Positions 1-8,719 of a stretch of DNA of 64,000 bases are shown here, one piece after another (within the stretch, counting starts at the first letter, position 1; the number at the start of each line of letters is the position of its first letter). The translations under genes were made by a program, and so were the position numbers. Origin of the DNA: JANQNX01 sp040217095 (lineage in GTDB: Bacteria > Pseudomonadota > Gammaproteobacteria > Eutrophobiales > Eutrophobiaceae); assembly GCA_965229565.1 (NCBI GenBank), contig OZ245888.1:2645643-2709642 (forward strand), in the 5' to 3' direction. The notes beneath the pieces are model-generated. The model did no database searches, was not told the DNA's origin, and saw only the letters and a program-made list of their open reading frames with translations.

Positions 1-2076
1 GCCGAGACTGGAACGAATACCGGTAGCCAGCATTTCCGTGCGTGTTTGAATCGGCATCCACCAGATATTCGGCATACCGGGAAAACGCATTTGCGCATCC
101 ATTTCGCTGATGAGTTTGTCCCAGGTCATCCCTTCGCGCCATTCGCTTTGCGGTTTCAGCATGATGTTGGTTTCAATCATGGACAAAGGCGCAGGATCCG
201 TAGGTGATGTGGAACGGCCCACCTTGCCGAAGACCCGTTCTACTTCCGGAAACTTCATCAACTCCCGATCCATGGTTTGCAGTGTCTGCGTGGCTTCCGT
301 GATCGACATGCCGGGCAGAGCGGTGGGCATGTATAAAATACTGCCTTCATGTAATGGCGGCATGAATTCTGTCCCGAGAGACTTGTATATCGGTACAGTT
401 ATGACCAGTGTACCGATGGCCAGAGCCACCATCAACCAGCGTAACTTGATAACCAGCCAGACTATCGGCCGGTACATGGCTACTAGAGCACGATTGAGCC
501 AGCTTTTATCGCCGCGTATTTTGCCGCGGATTACCAGGACAGCCAGTGCCGGGATCAGGGTAACGGAGAGAAGTGCTGCAAAAAACATGGAGTAGGTCTT
601 GGTAAAAGCCAGTGGTTTAAACAACCGACCCTCTGTCCCTTCAAGAACAAACACCGGCAGGAATGAAACCGTGATTATCAACAATGAGAAAAAAATGCTG
701 GGCCCTACTTCCTGCATGGCCCCAATGATGACCTGTGTGCGTGTTTGTACTTTCTCTGTGTCCGAATCCTGATTATCCTGCCAAATGTTCAGGCGTTTAT
801 GAATATTATCAATAATTACAATTGCCGCATCGACCATGGCGCCAATGGCCACGGCAATGCCGCCGAGTGACATGATATTAGCTGTGAGCCCCTGGTAATA
901 CATGGGAATGAATGCCAGCAGGATCGCCACTGGCAAGGTGATGATAGCAACCAGCGCGGAACGAATATGTAACAGAAACACGATAATGACCAGTGATACA
1001 ATGATCATCTCTTCTGTCAGGGTGAATTTTAACGTCTCGATGGCCCGATTGATGAGACTGGAACGATCATAGACCGGCACAATCTCAACGCCTTCAGGCA
1101 AACTCTGACTGACTTCATCTATGCGCTGTTTGACCCGATTGATAATGTTAAGTGCGTTTTCCCCGTACCGCATGACGACAATGCCACCCACTGTGATGCC
1201 CTCGCCATTCAGTTCTGCCTGACCGCGCTGTAGTGCCGGGCCAAGGCTCACGGTACCAACATCGGCAACACGTACCGGTACACCTTCGTCACTCACTTTC
1301 AAAACGACAGTCTTCAGATCATCAACGGATTTTACATAACCGCGCCCACGAATGAACTGCTCATGCCCGGAGACTTCAAGGATGCGCCCGCCGACATCGT
1401 TATTGGATTCGCGTACCGCATCAATCACCCTTTTTATCGGGATATCAAAAGAGGCAAGTTTGTTGGGATCAATATTGACCTGGTATTCCTTTTCAAACCC
1501 CCCAATCGAAGCAACTTCGGCAACCCCTTCAACGGATTCCAGTGCGTAACGCAGATTGAAATCCTGAATGCTTCTCAGATCAGCGAGACTTCTCTTGCCG
1601 GATTTGTCCACGAGTGCATATTGGTAAACCCAGCCAACACCCGTGGCATCCGGGCCGAGTGTCGGATTGACGCCTTCGGGCAAGTCTTGCTGCGCACTAT
1701 TTAAATATTCCAGTACGCGTGAACGGGCCCAGTAAATATCGGTGCCATCATCAAAGATGGCGTAGACAAATGAGAGTCCCATGAAGCTCTGACCCCGAAC
1801 AAAATTAACACCGGGTGCGGCAAGGAGTGTTGTCGTCAGGGGATAGGTGATTTGATCTTCCACGAGATCCGGTGAACGGCCCGGCCATTCTGTGAAGACA
1901 ATCACCTGCACATCTGATAAATCAGGAATAGCATCAAGTGGTGCTTGCATGAGTGAGCGATAACCCCAGAAAGTGGCTGCGATCACGACCATCAGGGTCA
2001 ATAACCAGTTATGCGCACACCAAGCAATGAGCCGTTGAATAAAATCAGGGTTGTCCTTGTTAGCTAGGTCTACCAT
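1..2076 (-). CDS. cusA: CusA-type Cu(I)/Ag(I) RND efflux pump, partial (first 692 codons)
   Basis: Inner-membrane proton-driven RND pump that exports monovalent Cu/Ag through CusB and CusC. The reading frame is open from an ATG at 2076 to the window edge, so the C-terminal third is missing. The three methionines of the E. coli CusA transport path have counterparts here, in the local contexts LYMP, PLSMIE and EMLATG. The TM4 segment reads GAMVDAAIVIIDN, the heavy-metal RND form with the essential Asp. The ATG overlaps the cusB stop (ATGGTAG), so the two are probably translationally coupled. Cu/Ag specificity is inferred from these methionines. Confidence 0.93.
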   Translation of the reverse strand, partial: MVDLANKDNPDFIQRLIAWCAHNWLLTLMVVIAATFWGYRSLMQAPLDAIPDLSDVQVIVFTEWPGRSPDLVEDQITYPLTTTLLAAPGVNFVRGQSFMGLSFVYAIFDDGTDIYWARSRVLEYLNSAQQDLPEGVNPTLGPDATGVGWVYQYALVDKSGKRSLADLRSIQDFNLRYALESVEGVAEVASIGGFEKEYQVNIDPNKLASFDIPIKRVIDAVRESNNDVGGRILEVSGHEQFIRGRGYVKSVDDLKTVVLKVSDEGVPVRVADVGTVSLGPALQRGQAELNGEGITVGGIVVMRYGENALNIINRVKQRIDEVSQSLPEGVEIVPVYDRSSLINRAIETLKFTLTEEMIIVSLVIIVFLLHIRSALVAIITLPVAILLAFIPMYYQGLTANIMSLGGIAVAIGAMVDAAIVIIDNIHKRLNIWQDNQDSDTEKVQTRTQVIIGAMQEVGPSIFFSLLIITVSFLPVFVLEGTEGRLFKPLAFTKTYSMFFAALLSVTLIPALAVLVIRGKIRGDKSWLNRALVAMYRPIVWLVIKLRWLMVALAIGTLVITVPIYKSLGTEFMPPLHEGSILYMPTALPGMSITEATQTLQTMDRELMKFPEVERVFGKVGRSTSPTDPAPLSMIETNIMLKPQSEWREGMTWDKLISEMDAQMRFPGMPNIWWMPIQTRTEMLATGIRSSLG

Positions 2077-4340
2077 TGGTTCACTCCCGATTTGAGCCGG
2101 CTCTCGGCGGCGATGAGAAAATTACCGGAAGTCACAATACGGTCACCTGAACTCAATCCCTCTACCACTTCGATATAGTCGCGGTTTCTGACGCCGGTCT
2201 TGATTTTTTTCGGTTTCAGTTTGCCTTCGCCCATATCAACAAAGACGATTCGTGATTCACCCGCAAACAGCACCGCTTCTTCCGGTACTGAAAGACGTTC
2301 ACCCAGATCGGTTTTCAGCATAACCTCAGCATACATCTCGGGTTTAAGGGAGCCCTCTTTATTATCGATGCTAAGTCGAATACGTCCGGTGCGGGTGTTG
2401 TTCATCAGGTAAGGGTAGATATAGTCCACCGTTGCCCGGTACTGTTGATTCGGCATATAAGGCAGCGTCACCAACGCTTCCATGCCTTCCTTGATGAGAT
2501 TTAATTCCGACTCATAAACATCTGCTTCAATCCATACCCGACCCAGATCGGCAATGCGCATTAAAGTCATTCCGGCTTTGTGCGAGGTTCCTTCGACGAC
2601 TGACTTCTCCATGACAGTGCCACTTCGCGGCGCCATGATCGGCACATAATCGAGTGGCTGGCCGCGTTCACGCAGTTGTTTGATTTGTCCCTGAGTCATG
2701 TCCCACAATAACAGTCGCTTTTCCGCGGCCTTGATGAAGCTGCTCATCTTGCCGCTGCGGTGCTTGAGTAACTCCAGGTACTCTTGTTGGGCGGCCAGTA
2801 ATTCCGGACCGTAGACAGAAAAGAGCATATCGCCGCGGCGTACTTCCTTGCCGACATAATCGGCTTTGAGATCACCGACCCAGGCATCAAAACGCAGGCT
2901 GACATCCGACAAGCGGGTTTCGTCATACATGACTTCACCGACAGCGCGGATGTCACTGATAAGTTGGCGTGATTTGGCAATACCGGTTTTCAGCCCTATA
3001 AGCTGCCGGCGGCGATTATCCACAGTAATCGTGCCGGTGGTGACTTCTTCCTGTGTAACCGGCACCAGATCCATGCTGCAAATCGGGCACTGTCCGGGCT
3101 CCGCAGACCTTACTGAACTGTGCATGGAGCAAGTGTAGTAGGCGACACCTTCCGGCGTTGTGGTGGCCAGTTGCAACCCCTTTTGACGGGTGGACATATC
3201 AAACACCAGATCACCGTGGCCCAAACCTTCTTTCTGGATATCAACCGCCAGTGTCCAGTTGCCGCTTACAGGCAATTCAAACTGTCCACTATAGCTGCCT
3301 GCGGCGACCTGTTGCATGTCAATAAAGGATTCATAACGCTGACCTTTCATAGACTGCTTGTCCATGCTCATTGAGTCAGTCATGTTTTTCATAGCATCTT
3401 TCGTTGGTTTCATGCCGTTCATGCTGGAAGACATCATGGAATCTTCTGTATTGTTATCGGACGCCATCTCCATTTGACCTTTTTTCATTTTTTGCATGTC
3501 TGCCATTTCAGAAGACGCCATCATGGTGTCTTTATCTTTCATAGACTGCTTGTCCATACTCATGTCGCCAGACATATCTTTCATGCCGGATTTTTCCCCC
3601 ATCATCTTGTTATCCGACATGTCATCATTCTTCTGTTGTTGAATAACGGCACGCACACGGGCATCAGCAACGGGATTACCGTCTTTATCAATAACATCCA
3701 GTTTCAGTGTGTTTTTACCGACGATGGGCGTCTCGGGATCCGTCATGATCAACACGCGATAGTTGCCCGTGGTGATAATCCCGCTGCTGTCTTGTGTTGG
3801 CATTGAATGGCCTGACATGCTGGCGTCACCCATCTCTTGCATGCCATTAATGGCGGTTCCCCCGGAAGCGATTGCCAGACCATCGCGCCCGGTGGCCATG
3901 TCAAAATTCAGTCGTGTTGCTCCCATGTCTTGTTTTTGAATATTCACCGTCAACGGCCAGGTGCCAGTCATCTGTAATTCGAATGGGCCCTCGTACATTC
4001 CAGGTGCCGTTTCTTTCAGTTCCGCCGGGGCGCGCATTGCCTGCATGGCGCCCATAGCAGCCATCTCGCCGTAGGCTTTGATATCCGCGCCGGTCACCGG
4101 GTTGCCTTGTTGATCTTTTACACTCAGGCTGAGTTGATTTTCTCCGACCCTGGGTGTTTCTGGATTAACGCTGATACCAATGCGATAAGGGCCTGAACGA
4201 TATTCATTCATCGCTTTTATCTCAGTCATCCCTTGCAGGGTGTTGTAAGTGCCACGCGTGGAAAAATACCAGCCCGCGAATATACCAATAGAAATAATAA
4301 TGAGTACCAACAGAATGGTTATGATGCGTTTACTTTTCAT
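2070..4340 (-). CDS. cusB: CusB-type periplasmic adaptor with two FixH/YtkA-like domains, Met-rich insert and heavy-metal-binding domain
   Basis: Membrane-fusion adaptor linking CusA and CusC. It has 756 residues, well above the usual 400-500. A membrane anchor spans about 7-25. Two FixH/YtkA-like beta domains follow (about 45-155 and 190-390). The second contains an insert (about 239-333) with roughly two dozen Met plus Lys/Asp, including a motif that occurs twice (MSMDKQSMK). A heavy-metal-binding domain with the pattern YTCSMH...CPICSMDL spans 402-427, and the rest is the adaptor core with barrel-sandwich and beta-barrel parts. The Met-rich insert suggests periplasmic Cu(I)/Ag(I) capture. 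It starts 8 bp after cusC and overlaps cusA. Confidence 0.92.
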   Translation of the reverse strand: MKSKRIITILLVLIIISIGIFAGWYFSTRGTYNTLQGMTEIKAMNEYRSGPYRIGISVNPETPRVGENQLSLSVKDQQGNPVTGADIKAYGEMAAMGAMQAMRAPAELKETAPGMYEGPFELQMTGTWPLTVNIQKQDMGATRLNFDMATGRDGLAIASGGTAINGMQEMGDASMSGHSMPTQDSSGIITTGNYRVLIMTDPETPIVGKNTLKLDVIDKDGNPVADARVRAVIQQQKNDDMSDNKMMGEKSGMKDMSGDMSMDKQSMKDKDTMMASSEMADMQKMKKGQMEMASDNNTEDSMMSSSMNGMKPTKDAMKNMTDSMSMDKQSMKGQRYESFIDMQQVAAGSYSGQFELPVSGNWTLAVDIQKEGLGHGDLVFDMSTRQKGLQLATTTPEGVAYYTCSMHSSVRSAEPGQCPICSMDLVPVTQEEVTTGTITVDNRRRQLIGLKTGIAKSRQLISDIRAVGEVMYDETRLSDVSLRFDAWVGDLKADYVGKEVRRGDMLFSVYGPELLAAQQEYLELLKHRSGKMSSFIKAAEKRLLLWDMTQGQIKQLRERGQPLDYVPIMAPRSGTVMEKSVVEGTSHKAGMTLMRIADLGRVWIEADVYESELNLIKEGMEALVTLPYMPNQQYRATVDYIYPYLMNNTRTGRIRLSIDNKEGSLKPEMYAEVMLKTDLGERLSVPEEAVLFAGESRIVFVDMGEGKLKPKKIKTGVRNRDYIEVVEGLSSGDRIVTSGNFLIAAESRLKSGVNQW

Positions 4341-4348
4341 TGTTATGA

Positions 4349-5674
4349 TTACCTCAATTGGGTTATGTCTTTCAGGGGCATAGAGCTACCAGTCCATCGT
4401 TCCAGTTGAGCAAGACGACGAATATAGTTGGCATAGGCGCGCTCTAATCGGAGTTGTGTTTTAAGCTTCTGCTTTTCGGCTGTAATAACATTCAGGAAAT
4501 CCCCGGCTCCGGCCCGGTAATCGGCTACTGCTGCCGCTAGGTTTTCTTCGGCCAGTGGCACCAACCTGTTCCGATACAATGCGATAGCATCAAATGATTC
4601 CACTACTTCGGCATGTGAACTTTCGATTTCCGCCAGTATCTGGTTTCGGCGATCGACAAGTTGCCAATGAGTATTCATTCTACCGGCCCTAGCAGCGCTG
4701 ACGGCTGCACTACGCTTACTTTGATCCAGCGGCAAGTTAATTGATACTCCTATTAACAAGCGTTTATCATCTTCATCCCAAAGGCTGTTGTAACCTGCAA
4801 ATAATTTAAAATCAGGGTAATACTTATTTTCAGCAAGGCTAATGGATGCCTCATTAACCTCAAGATTGGCTTCAATTTGTTTCAATAATGGATGACTAGC
4901 AATGGCAATTTGTTGCAGTTCTTCAGAGGACGGAGGTATAGACTGACCCGGCGATTTACCTGGTGGGGGTAAGACATAGTGGGCTGGTCGATCGATTAAT
5001 GCATTCAGTTGCGCTTGTATTGAGCGACGTTCGCGTTGCAACGCCAATGCTTGATCTTGAAGTACGGCGTGTTCCACTTCCGCTTGTAAGGCATCCTGTT
5101 GGGCGGCACGCCCGGCGGCATATTGTGCCTCCGCAACATGCCGTAACTGCAGAAGCAACTCCTGATTTTCCTTGTTAACCTGCATGGCACGGTGAACGTA
5201 ATACCATTCCGCAAAGCCGGTCTTTATGGATGAGATAATCTGTAAGCGGCGGTCAGAAAGTATTTGGTCGGCTGCGGTTACTTTACTGCGTGCCTGTTCT
5301 TCACGAATATCCAGGGTACCCGGCCAGGGAATTGACTGGGTCAATTCAATACGTTGATTAAAACCTCTGGCCATGCCATCAGCACGACGAAAACCATCAA
5401 TAGTCTCTGGTGCAAAGGCATAACTTAGTTGCAGATCATCCAGTGATCCTGCCGGTACTATACGGGATGCTGCTTCGTCTATAGCCGCCTGCAGTTGTTC
5501 AAGACCAGGGTTTCTTTCCAGTACCCACTCAACTAATTGTTTTTGAGATAATGACTCGGTTCCAACAACTGAGTTGCTTGTCTCCGCAACAATGGTCGAA
5601 TGCCAGAACAATATTAGAACAGCAAGTAAGCAAAGCACTGTTCGATTTTCTTTATAGCTAAATTGTTTATACAC
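4349..5674 (-). CDS. cusC: CusC-type TolC-family outer-membrane factor
   Basis: Outer-membrane channel of the cus efflux complex, 441 residues, with an N-terminal signal segment (about 14-31) and two long helical outer-membrane-efflux repeats. The start is GTG at 5674, preceded at 6 nt by a very strong Shine-Dalgarno (GGAGGAGG, 5688-5681). This SD can pair with a sequence just after the stop codon of the upstream small ORF, so expression is probably controlled at translation. It is the promoter-proximal structural gene of the operon, followed by cusB 8 bp downstream. Confidence 0.9.
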   Translation of the reverse strand: MYKQFSYKENRTVLCLLAVLILFWHSTIVAETSNSVVGTESLSQKQLVEWVLERNPGLEQLQAAIDEAASRIVPAGSLDDLQLSYAFAPETIDGFRRADGMARGFNQRIELTQSIPWPGTLDIREEQARSKVTAADQILSDRRLQIISSIKTGFAEWYYVHRAMQVNKENQELLLQLRHVAEAQYAAGRAAQQDALQAEVEHAVLQDQALALQRERRSIQAQLNALIDRPAHYVLPPPGKSPGQSIPPSSEELQQIAIASHPLLKQIEANLEVNEASISLAENKYYPDFKLFAGYNSLWDEDDKRLLIGVSINLPLDQSKRSAAVSAARAGRMNTHWQLVDRRNQILAEIESSHAEVVESFDAIALYRNRLVPLAEENLAAAVADYRAGAGDFLNVITAEKQKLKTQLRLERAYANYIRRLAQLERWTGSSMPLKDITQLR

Positions 5675-5677
5675 ACC

Positions 5678-5757
5678 ACACCTCCTCCAAAGGAGTTCGA
5701 ATTAAAGTAAGCACAGGTACTACAAACCTATGCTAGACACAAAACGAAAGGAGGTGT
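5678..5757 (-). promoter_or_regulatory. Anti-Shine-Dalgarno/SD pair between the leader ORF and cusC
   Basis: On the mRNA, ACACCTCCT (5757-5749) starts immediately after the leader TAA (5760-5758). It is perfectly complementary over 9 nt to AGGAGGTGT (5686-5678), which contains the cusC ribosome-binding site; two G-U pairs can extend the helix. A shorter local hairpin (CTCC-TTT-GGAG) can also cover part of the SD. A ribosome at the leader stop codon would sit on the anti-SD and free the SD. This is visible sequence complementarity; the control function is inferred. Confidence 0.6.
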
Positions 5758-6192
5758 TTATTCCCGGAAACGGAGTGTTAATAAATAGGTGTCAGAACCG
5801 TTATACCAATTAGTATCGATTGCTGAATAAAGATGAACAAAATCTGAATCTGGCGTTACGGCAATAACGTATAGTGAAGGAATGAATGGTGAATATTCTG
5901 GTGTTACCGCAATAGTCATATCAGGTACATTCCCCTGATATGAGCTGATAATACTAACGCCGGTGGTCAACGAGACATCAACATCACAACATTTTTCAAT
6001 GTTTTTGTCCTCTTTACAGTCATCGAATTTTCCACAAGCTTCTACTGCTTGTTCCTCACAGCAGCAAGTGGTTTGTAGCATATTGCCCATCAAGTCACAG
6101 GCAAATACCGTATGCGCCTGAACTAACATGGAGACAAAAAGAAATATAGCCACAATCACGCGGCGCAAATGATTATTATGAAAGAGCCTCAT
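5758..6192 (-). CDS. Small exported Cys-rich protein heading the cus operon (candidate metal-responsive leader)
   Basis: A 144-residue protein with an N-terminal signal segment (about 11-31) and eight cysteines, including CCC at 43-45 and CC at 68-69 in an acidic stretch. The C-terminal half is beta-like, without obvious motifs, and ends in RFRE. No named family is recognised. It lies upstream of cusC on the same strand, and its stop codon directly abuts an anti-SD for cusC. It could be a periplasmic copper buffer, or a translated leader that senses metal through the nascent chain, as CruR-type ORFs do. Unlike those, it has no C-terminal RAPP-like motif. Confidence 0.75.
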   Translation of the reverse strand: MRLFHNNHLRRVIVAIFLFVSMLVQAHTVFACDLMGNMLQTTCCCEEQAVEACGKFDDCKEDKNIEKCCDVDVSLTTGVSIISSYQGNVPDMTIAVTPEYSPFIPSLYVIAVTPDSDFVHLYSAIDTNWYNGSDTYLLTLRFRE

Positions 6193-6505
6193 ATTATTAA
6201 TCTTAAACTTTATTCCTAATTAAACCACTGTTATTTTTTCTTTACTATAGGCCAAACCCTGGGATTTATACTCATAATATATACAAGACTATAAACAAGA
6301 CATTAGAGTTCCGCTTAATCGTTCAGTTTGTAAAAGCTACAAGCCTTCCAGTCGATGCTTTTTAATTTTATAAAAAGAAAGCATTTAATTATTACAAAAC
6401 AAGCGGTTATGAACTAGATCGAAATATTTGTAATGACAATTTATGGGTTATATGCGACTAGTCAGGAAGCTACCAATAACGTTCATTTGATAATTGTTAC
6501 AAATC
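6193..6505. other. AT-rich intergenic stretch, probable cus promoter region
   Basis: About 313 bp with no credible coding sequence on either strand. It separates the broken merR gene from the cus leader ORF, so the cus promoter should lie here unless transcription comes from the MerR-type promoter further upstream. I see no MerR-type dyad or other clear operator in it. Confidence 0.4.
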
Positions 6506-6880
6506 TTATCTTATACAACATCCTTCATGATCTAATACTCCCTCATTAGGTATGTTGCCTTCTAGCCTTTGAATATAAAAACCAGTTTTCTTTTTGAAAA
6601 CTTCTACATCGCTTAATTTATCTTCAGCCAAATGTTTAACATCGCTACATACCGTGCTTGCATCAGATTTAATGGATAGTAATTCAGCTATCTCTTTTAA
6701 AGAGAATCCAAGCTCCTTTGCCTGCTGTATAAAAAAGAGCCTATCTATCGCATCGCCGTTATACTGACGATAACCACTCTCCTTCCTTTGTGGCTTCTCC
6801 AATAATCCTTCTTTTTCATAGTAGCGGATTGTCTCAACGCTAATCCCGGATTTTTTGGCAATCTATCCTATGGAATACAT
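6506..6880 (-). pseudogene. MerR-family metal-responsive regulator with an amber stop at codon 6
   Basis: Reading from ATG 6880 gives MYSIG, then TAG (6863-6865), then an otherwise intact MerR protein: winged helix-turn-helix with the typical VETIRYYEKEGLL, a dimerisation helix, and C-terminal Cys residues (TVCSDV, and CC near the end). The full length would be about 124 residues, normal for ZntR/CadR/PbrR-like sensors. A TTG at 6802 could restart translation but would remove the recognition helix. The gene lies just downstream of its own MerR-type promoter. Either it is inactivated, or it is expressed through amber suppression or read-through. Confidence 0.85.
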
Positions 6881-6913
6881 GGGTATAACGCCTCTGCTGT
6901 TATTGATGAGTTA

Positions 6914-6945
6914 AGTATAAGCCCTGAAGTAGACTATAGAGTCAA
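6914..6945 (-). promoter_or_regulatory. MerR-type promoter/operator with 20-bp spacer
   Basis: On the minus strand, -35 TTGACT (6945-6940) and -10 TATACT (6919-6914) are separated by 20 bp, longer than the usual 17. The spacer holds an imperfect dyad (CTATAG ... CTTCAGGG). This is the layout used by MerR-family activators such as ZntR, CadR and PbrR, which untwist the long spacer. It points into the broken merR gene, whose ATG lies 34 bp beyond the -10, and possibly onward to the cus operon. Confidence 0.75.
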
Positions 6946-6974
6946 GAGTGGTCAATAAAATATATATTGTTACC

Positions 6975-7577
6975 CTAGTTTGATGAACGAGAACTCATTG
7001 CTTCACTTAAGATTTGATAACTTCCATATAGCACAACCGATGAAATTATTGCGCCAATGATTAAATCAGGTAATGCTGATTCAAAATACGCCACCAGTAT
7101 TCCAGCAGTAATCACACCCAAATTGGCAATCACATCGTTTTTCGAAAAGATCCAGGTGGCACGCATGTGTACCTCACCCTGTTTATGTTTATTTAGTAAT
7201 ATGAGACAAACAACATTGGCGGTTAAGGCGAATAATGAAATAACAATCATAACGGTAGAAATTGGTTCACTGCCATATAAGAAGCGTCGAATAACTTCAA
7301 ATATTATTCCGAATCCAAGTAGCATTTGAAGCATGCCACTCAACATGGCTGAACTGGCTTTGGCGATTGCCGTTTTACCGATGACGTATAATGCCGATGC
7401 ATATACCATTGCATCCGCTAACATATCGAGTGAATCAGCGAGTAACCCCGTTGACTCAGCATACAAACCAAATGCAAATTCAAATAAAAACATAACGCCA
7501 TTAATCACTAATACAATGATTAAGAGATTACGTTGGTTCTTTGGATCTATATCAGCTTGACAACCACATTTACTCAT
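6975..7577 (-). CDS. Short CDF-family cation transporter (membrane domain only)
   Basis: A 200-residue protein of the cation diffusion facilitator superfamily with about six membrane segments and no cytoplasmic C-terminal metal-sensing domain. The TM2 motif DSLDMLADAM and the TM5 segment SKNDVIAN supply Asp/Asn ligands rather than the His-Asp pairs of Zn-type CDFs. The N-terminus carries a CGC motif. It follows the larger CDF gene by 21 bp on the same strand. A truncated copy lies at 21130-21417. The substrate is unknown; a divalent metal is likely. Confidence 0.85.
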   Translation of the reverse strand: MSKCGCQADIDPKNQRNLLIIVLVINGVMFLFEFAFGLYAESTGLLADSLDMLADAMVYASALYVIGKTAIAKASSAMLSGMLQMLLGFGIIFEVIRRFLYGSEPISTVMIVISLFALTANVVCLILLNKHKQGEVHMRATWIFSKNDVIANLGVITAGILVAYFESALPDLIIGAIISSVVLYGSYQILSEAMSSRSSN

Positions 7578-7598
7578 AGTGCTTTACATTCCAATATA

Positions 7599-8510
7599 TC
7601 AATGTGGGGTAATAATTGATTTATCACGACAATTATTATTTTCTGACTGGTTTTCATATTCAAACTCAATGGTTGAGTGCGAGATATGAAATGATTCATT
7701 TAAGATATCTTTTATTTGGCCTTTGATGATTTCTGCATTCTTATACCCTGACTCAGAAATAACAACATGTGCTTCGAATGATCGCTCATGTTCATTTAAT
7801 TCCCACATATGTAAATGGTGAATTTCCTTTATATTTGCAATATTCTCTAATCTCTTGGTCACTTCATTGATGTCAATATCGGCCGGTACACTTTGCATCA
7901 AAATCCTGATTACGGATTTGATTTCGATATAACCATGAAAAAGAACATAACCCGCAATTAGAAAAGTACAAATCGTATCCACAATGTACCATTCATAAAA
8001 AATGATAAGTGTGCCTGCGATAATGACGGCGACACTACTGAGTGCATCAGCCACATTATGTAAAAAGGCTGCTCGAATATTAAGACTGTCCTTTGACATG
8101 ACATAGGTAAGTGCTGCAGTGATGACATCAACAACCAGGGCAACACATGCAATGACAATCACAATCCAACCGGCTATTGGTTCAGGTTCAAAAACGCGCA
8201 TAATAGCCTCAAATAGAAGATAAACCCCAATCAAGATCAGGGTGGTTAAATTAATCATTGCCCCGATTAATTCAGCACGTTTATATCCAAAGGTGCGGTT
8301 TTCATCCGCAGGTTTCTCGGCCCACTTCCTGGCAATCAATGCAATTAAGAGCGCGGCTGCATCACTAAAGTTATGAAGTGCATCCGCAACTAGTGCAAGA
8401 CTTCCCGAAATGATTCCACCAATAACTTGTACGACAGTCAGAATAAGATTAACAAATAATGCTAATATCAGCCGCTGCTCACTCTTTGTTGTGTTAGTAA
8501 TAGAAGTCAA
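7599..8510 (-). CDS. CDF-family zinc/cadmium-type cation exporter, copy 1
   Basis: A 303-residue CDF exporter with six membrane segments and a C-terminal cytoplasmic ferredoxin-like domain. It has the Zn-type site (HNFSD in TM2 and HNVAD in TM5), consistent with Zn/Cd/Co efflux by proton antiport. The frame needs a TTG start at 8510: an in-frame stop lies three codons upstream, no early ATG exists, and there is no visible Shine-Dalgarno, so expression may be weak. The middle of the gene matches copy 2 (22767-23744) with no difference I could find over 464 bp, while the flanks have diverged. It sits upstream of the short CDF gene. Confidence 0.87.
   Translation of the reverse strand: MTSITNTTKSEQRLILALFVNLILTVVQVIGGIISGSLALVADALHNFSDAAALLIALIARKWAEKPADENRTFGYKRAELIGAMINLTTLILIGVYLLFEAIMRVFEPEPIAGWIVIVIACVALVVDVITAALTYVMSKDSLNIRAAFLHNVADALSSVAVIIAGTLIIFYEWYIVDTICTFLIAGYVLFHGYIEIKSVIRILMQSVPADIDINEVTKRLENIANIKEIHHLHMWELNEHERSFEAHVVISESGYKNAEIIKGQIKDILNESFHISHSTIEFEYENQSENNNCRDKSIITPH
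7852..8315. repeat. 464-bp tract apparently identical to 23020-23483
   Basis: Direct repeat inside the two CDF genes. I found no difference between 7852-8315 and 23020-23483 (offset 15168, no indels), while the sequence on both sides shows frequent substitutions. Both copies are in the same orientation, so recombination between them would delete about 15 kb. Confidence 0.85.
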
Positions 8511-8719
8511 AATAGTTTAATTTAAAATAATAAAAATAATTTCAAAAAAAAAGAAAAGAGAATATATTCAAATGAATTATCGCACTCTAAACAAAGAACC
8601 GACGTCACTCTTGAGCAAATGAAAATACAATTATGGCTTCCATATTAATGACAAAAATAAAACATGAAAAAATCTCCTGGAAGGTTGCTTATGAATAAAA
8701 ATTCATGAGCTTGATTTTC

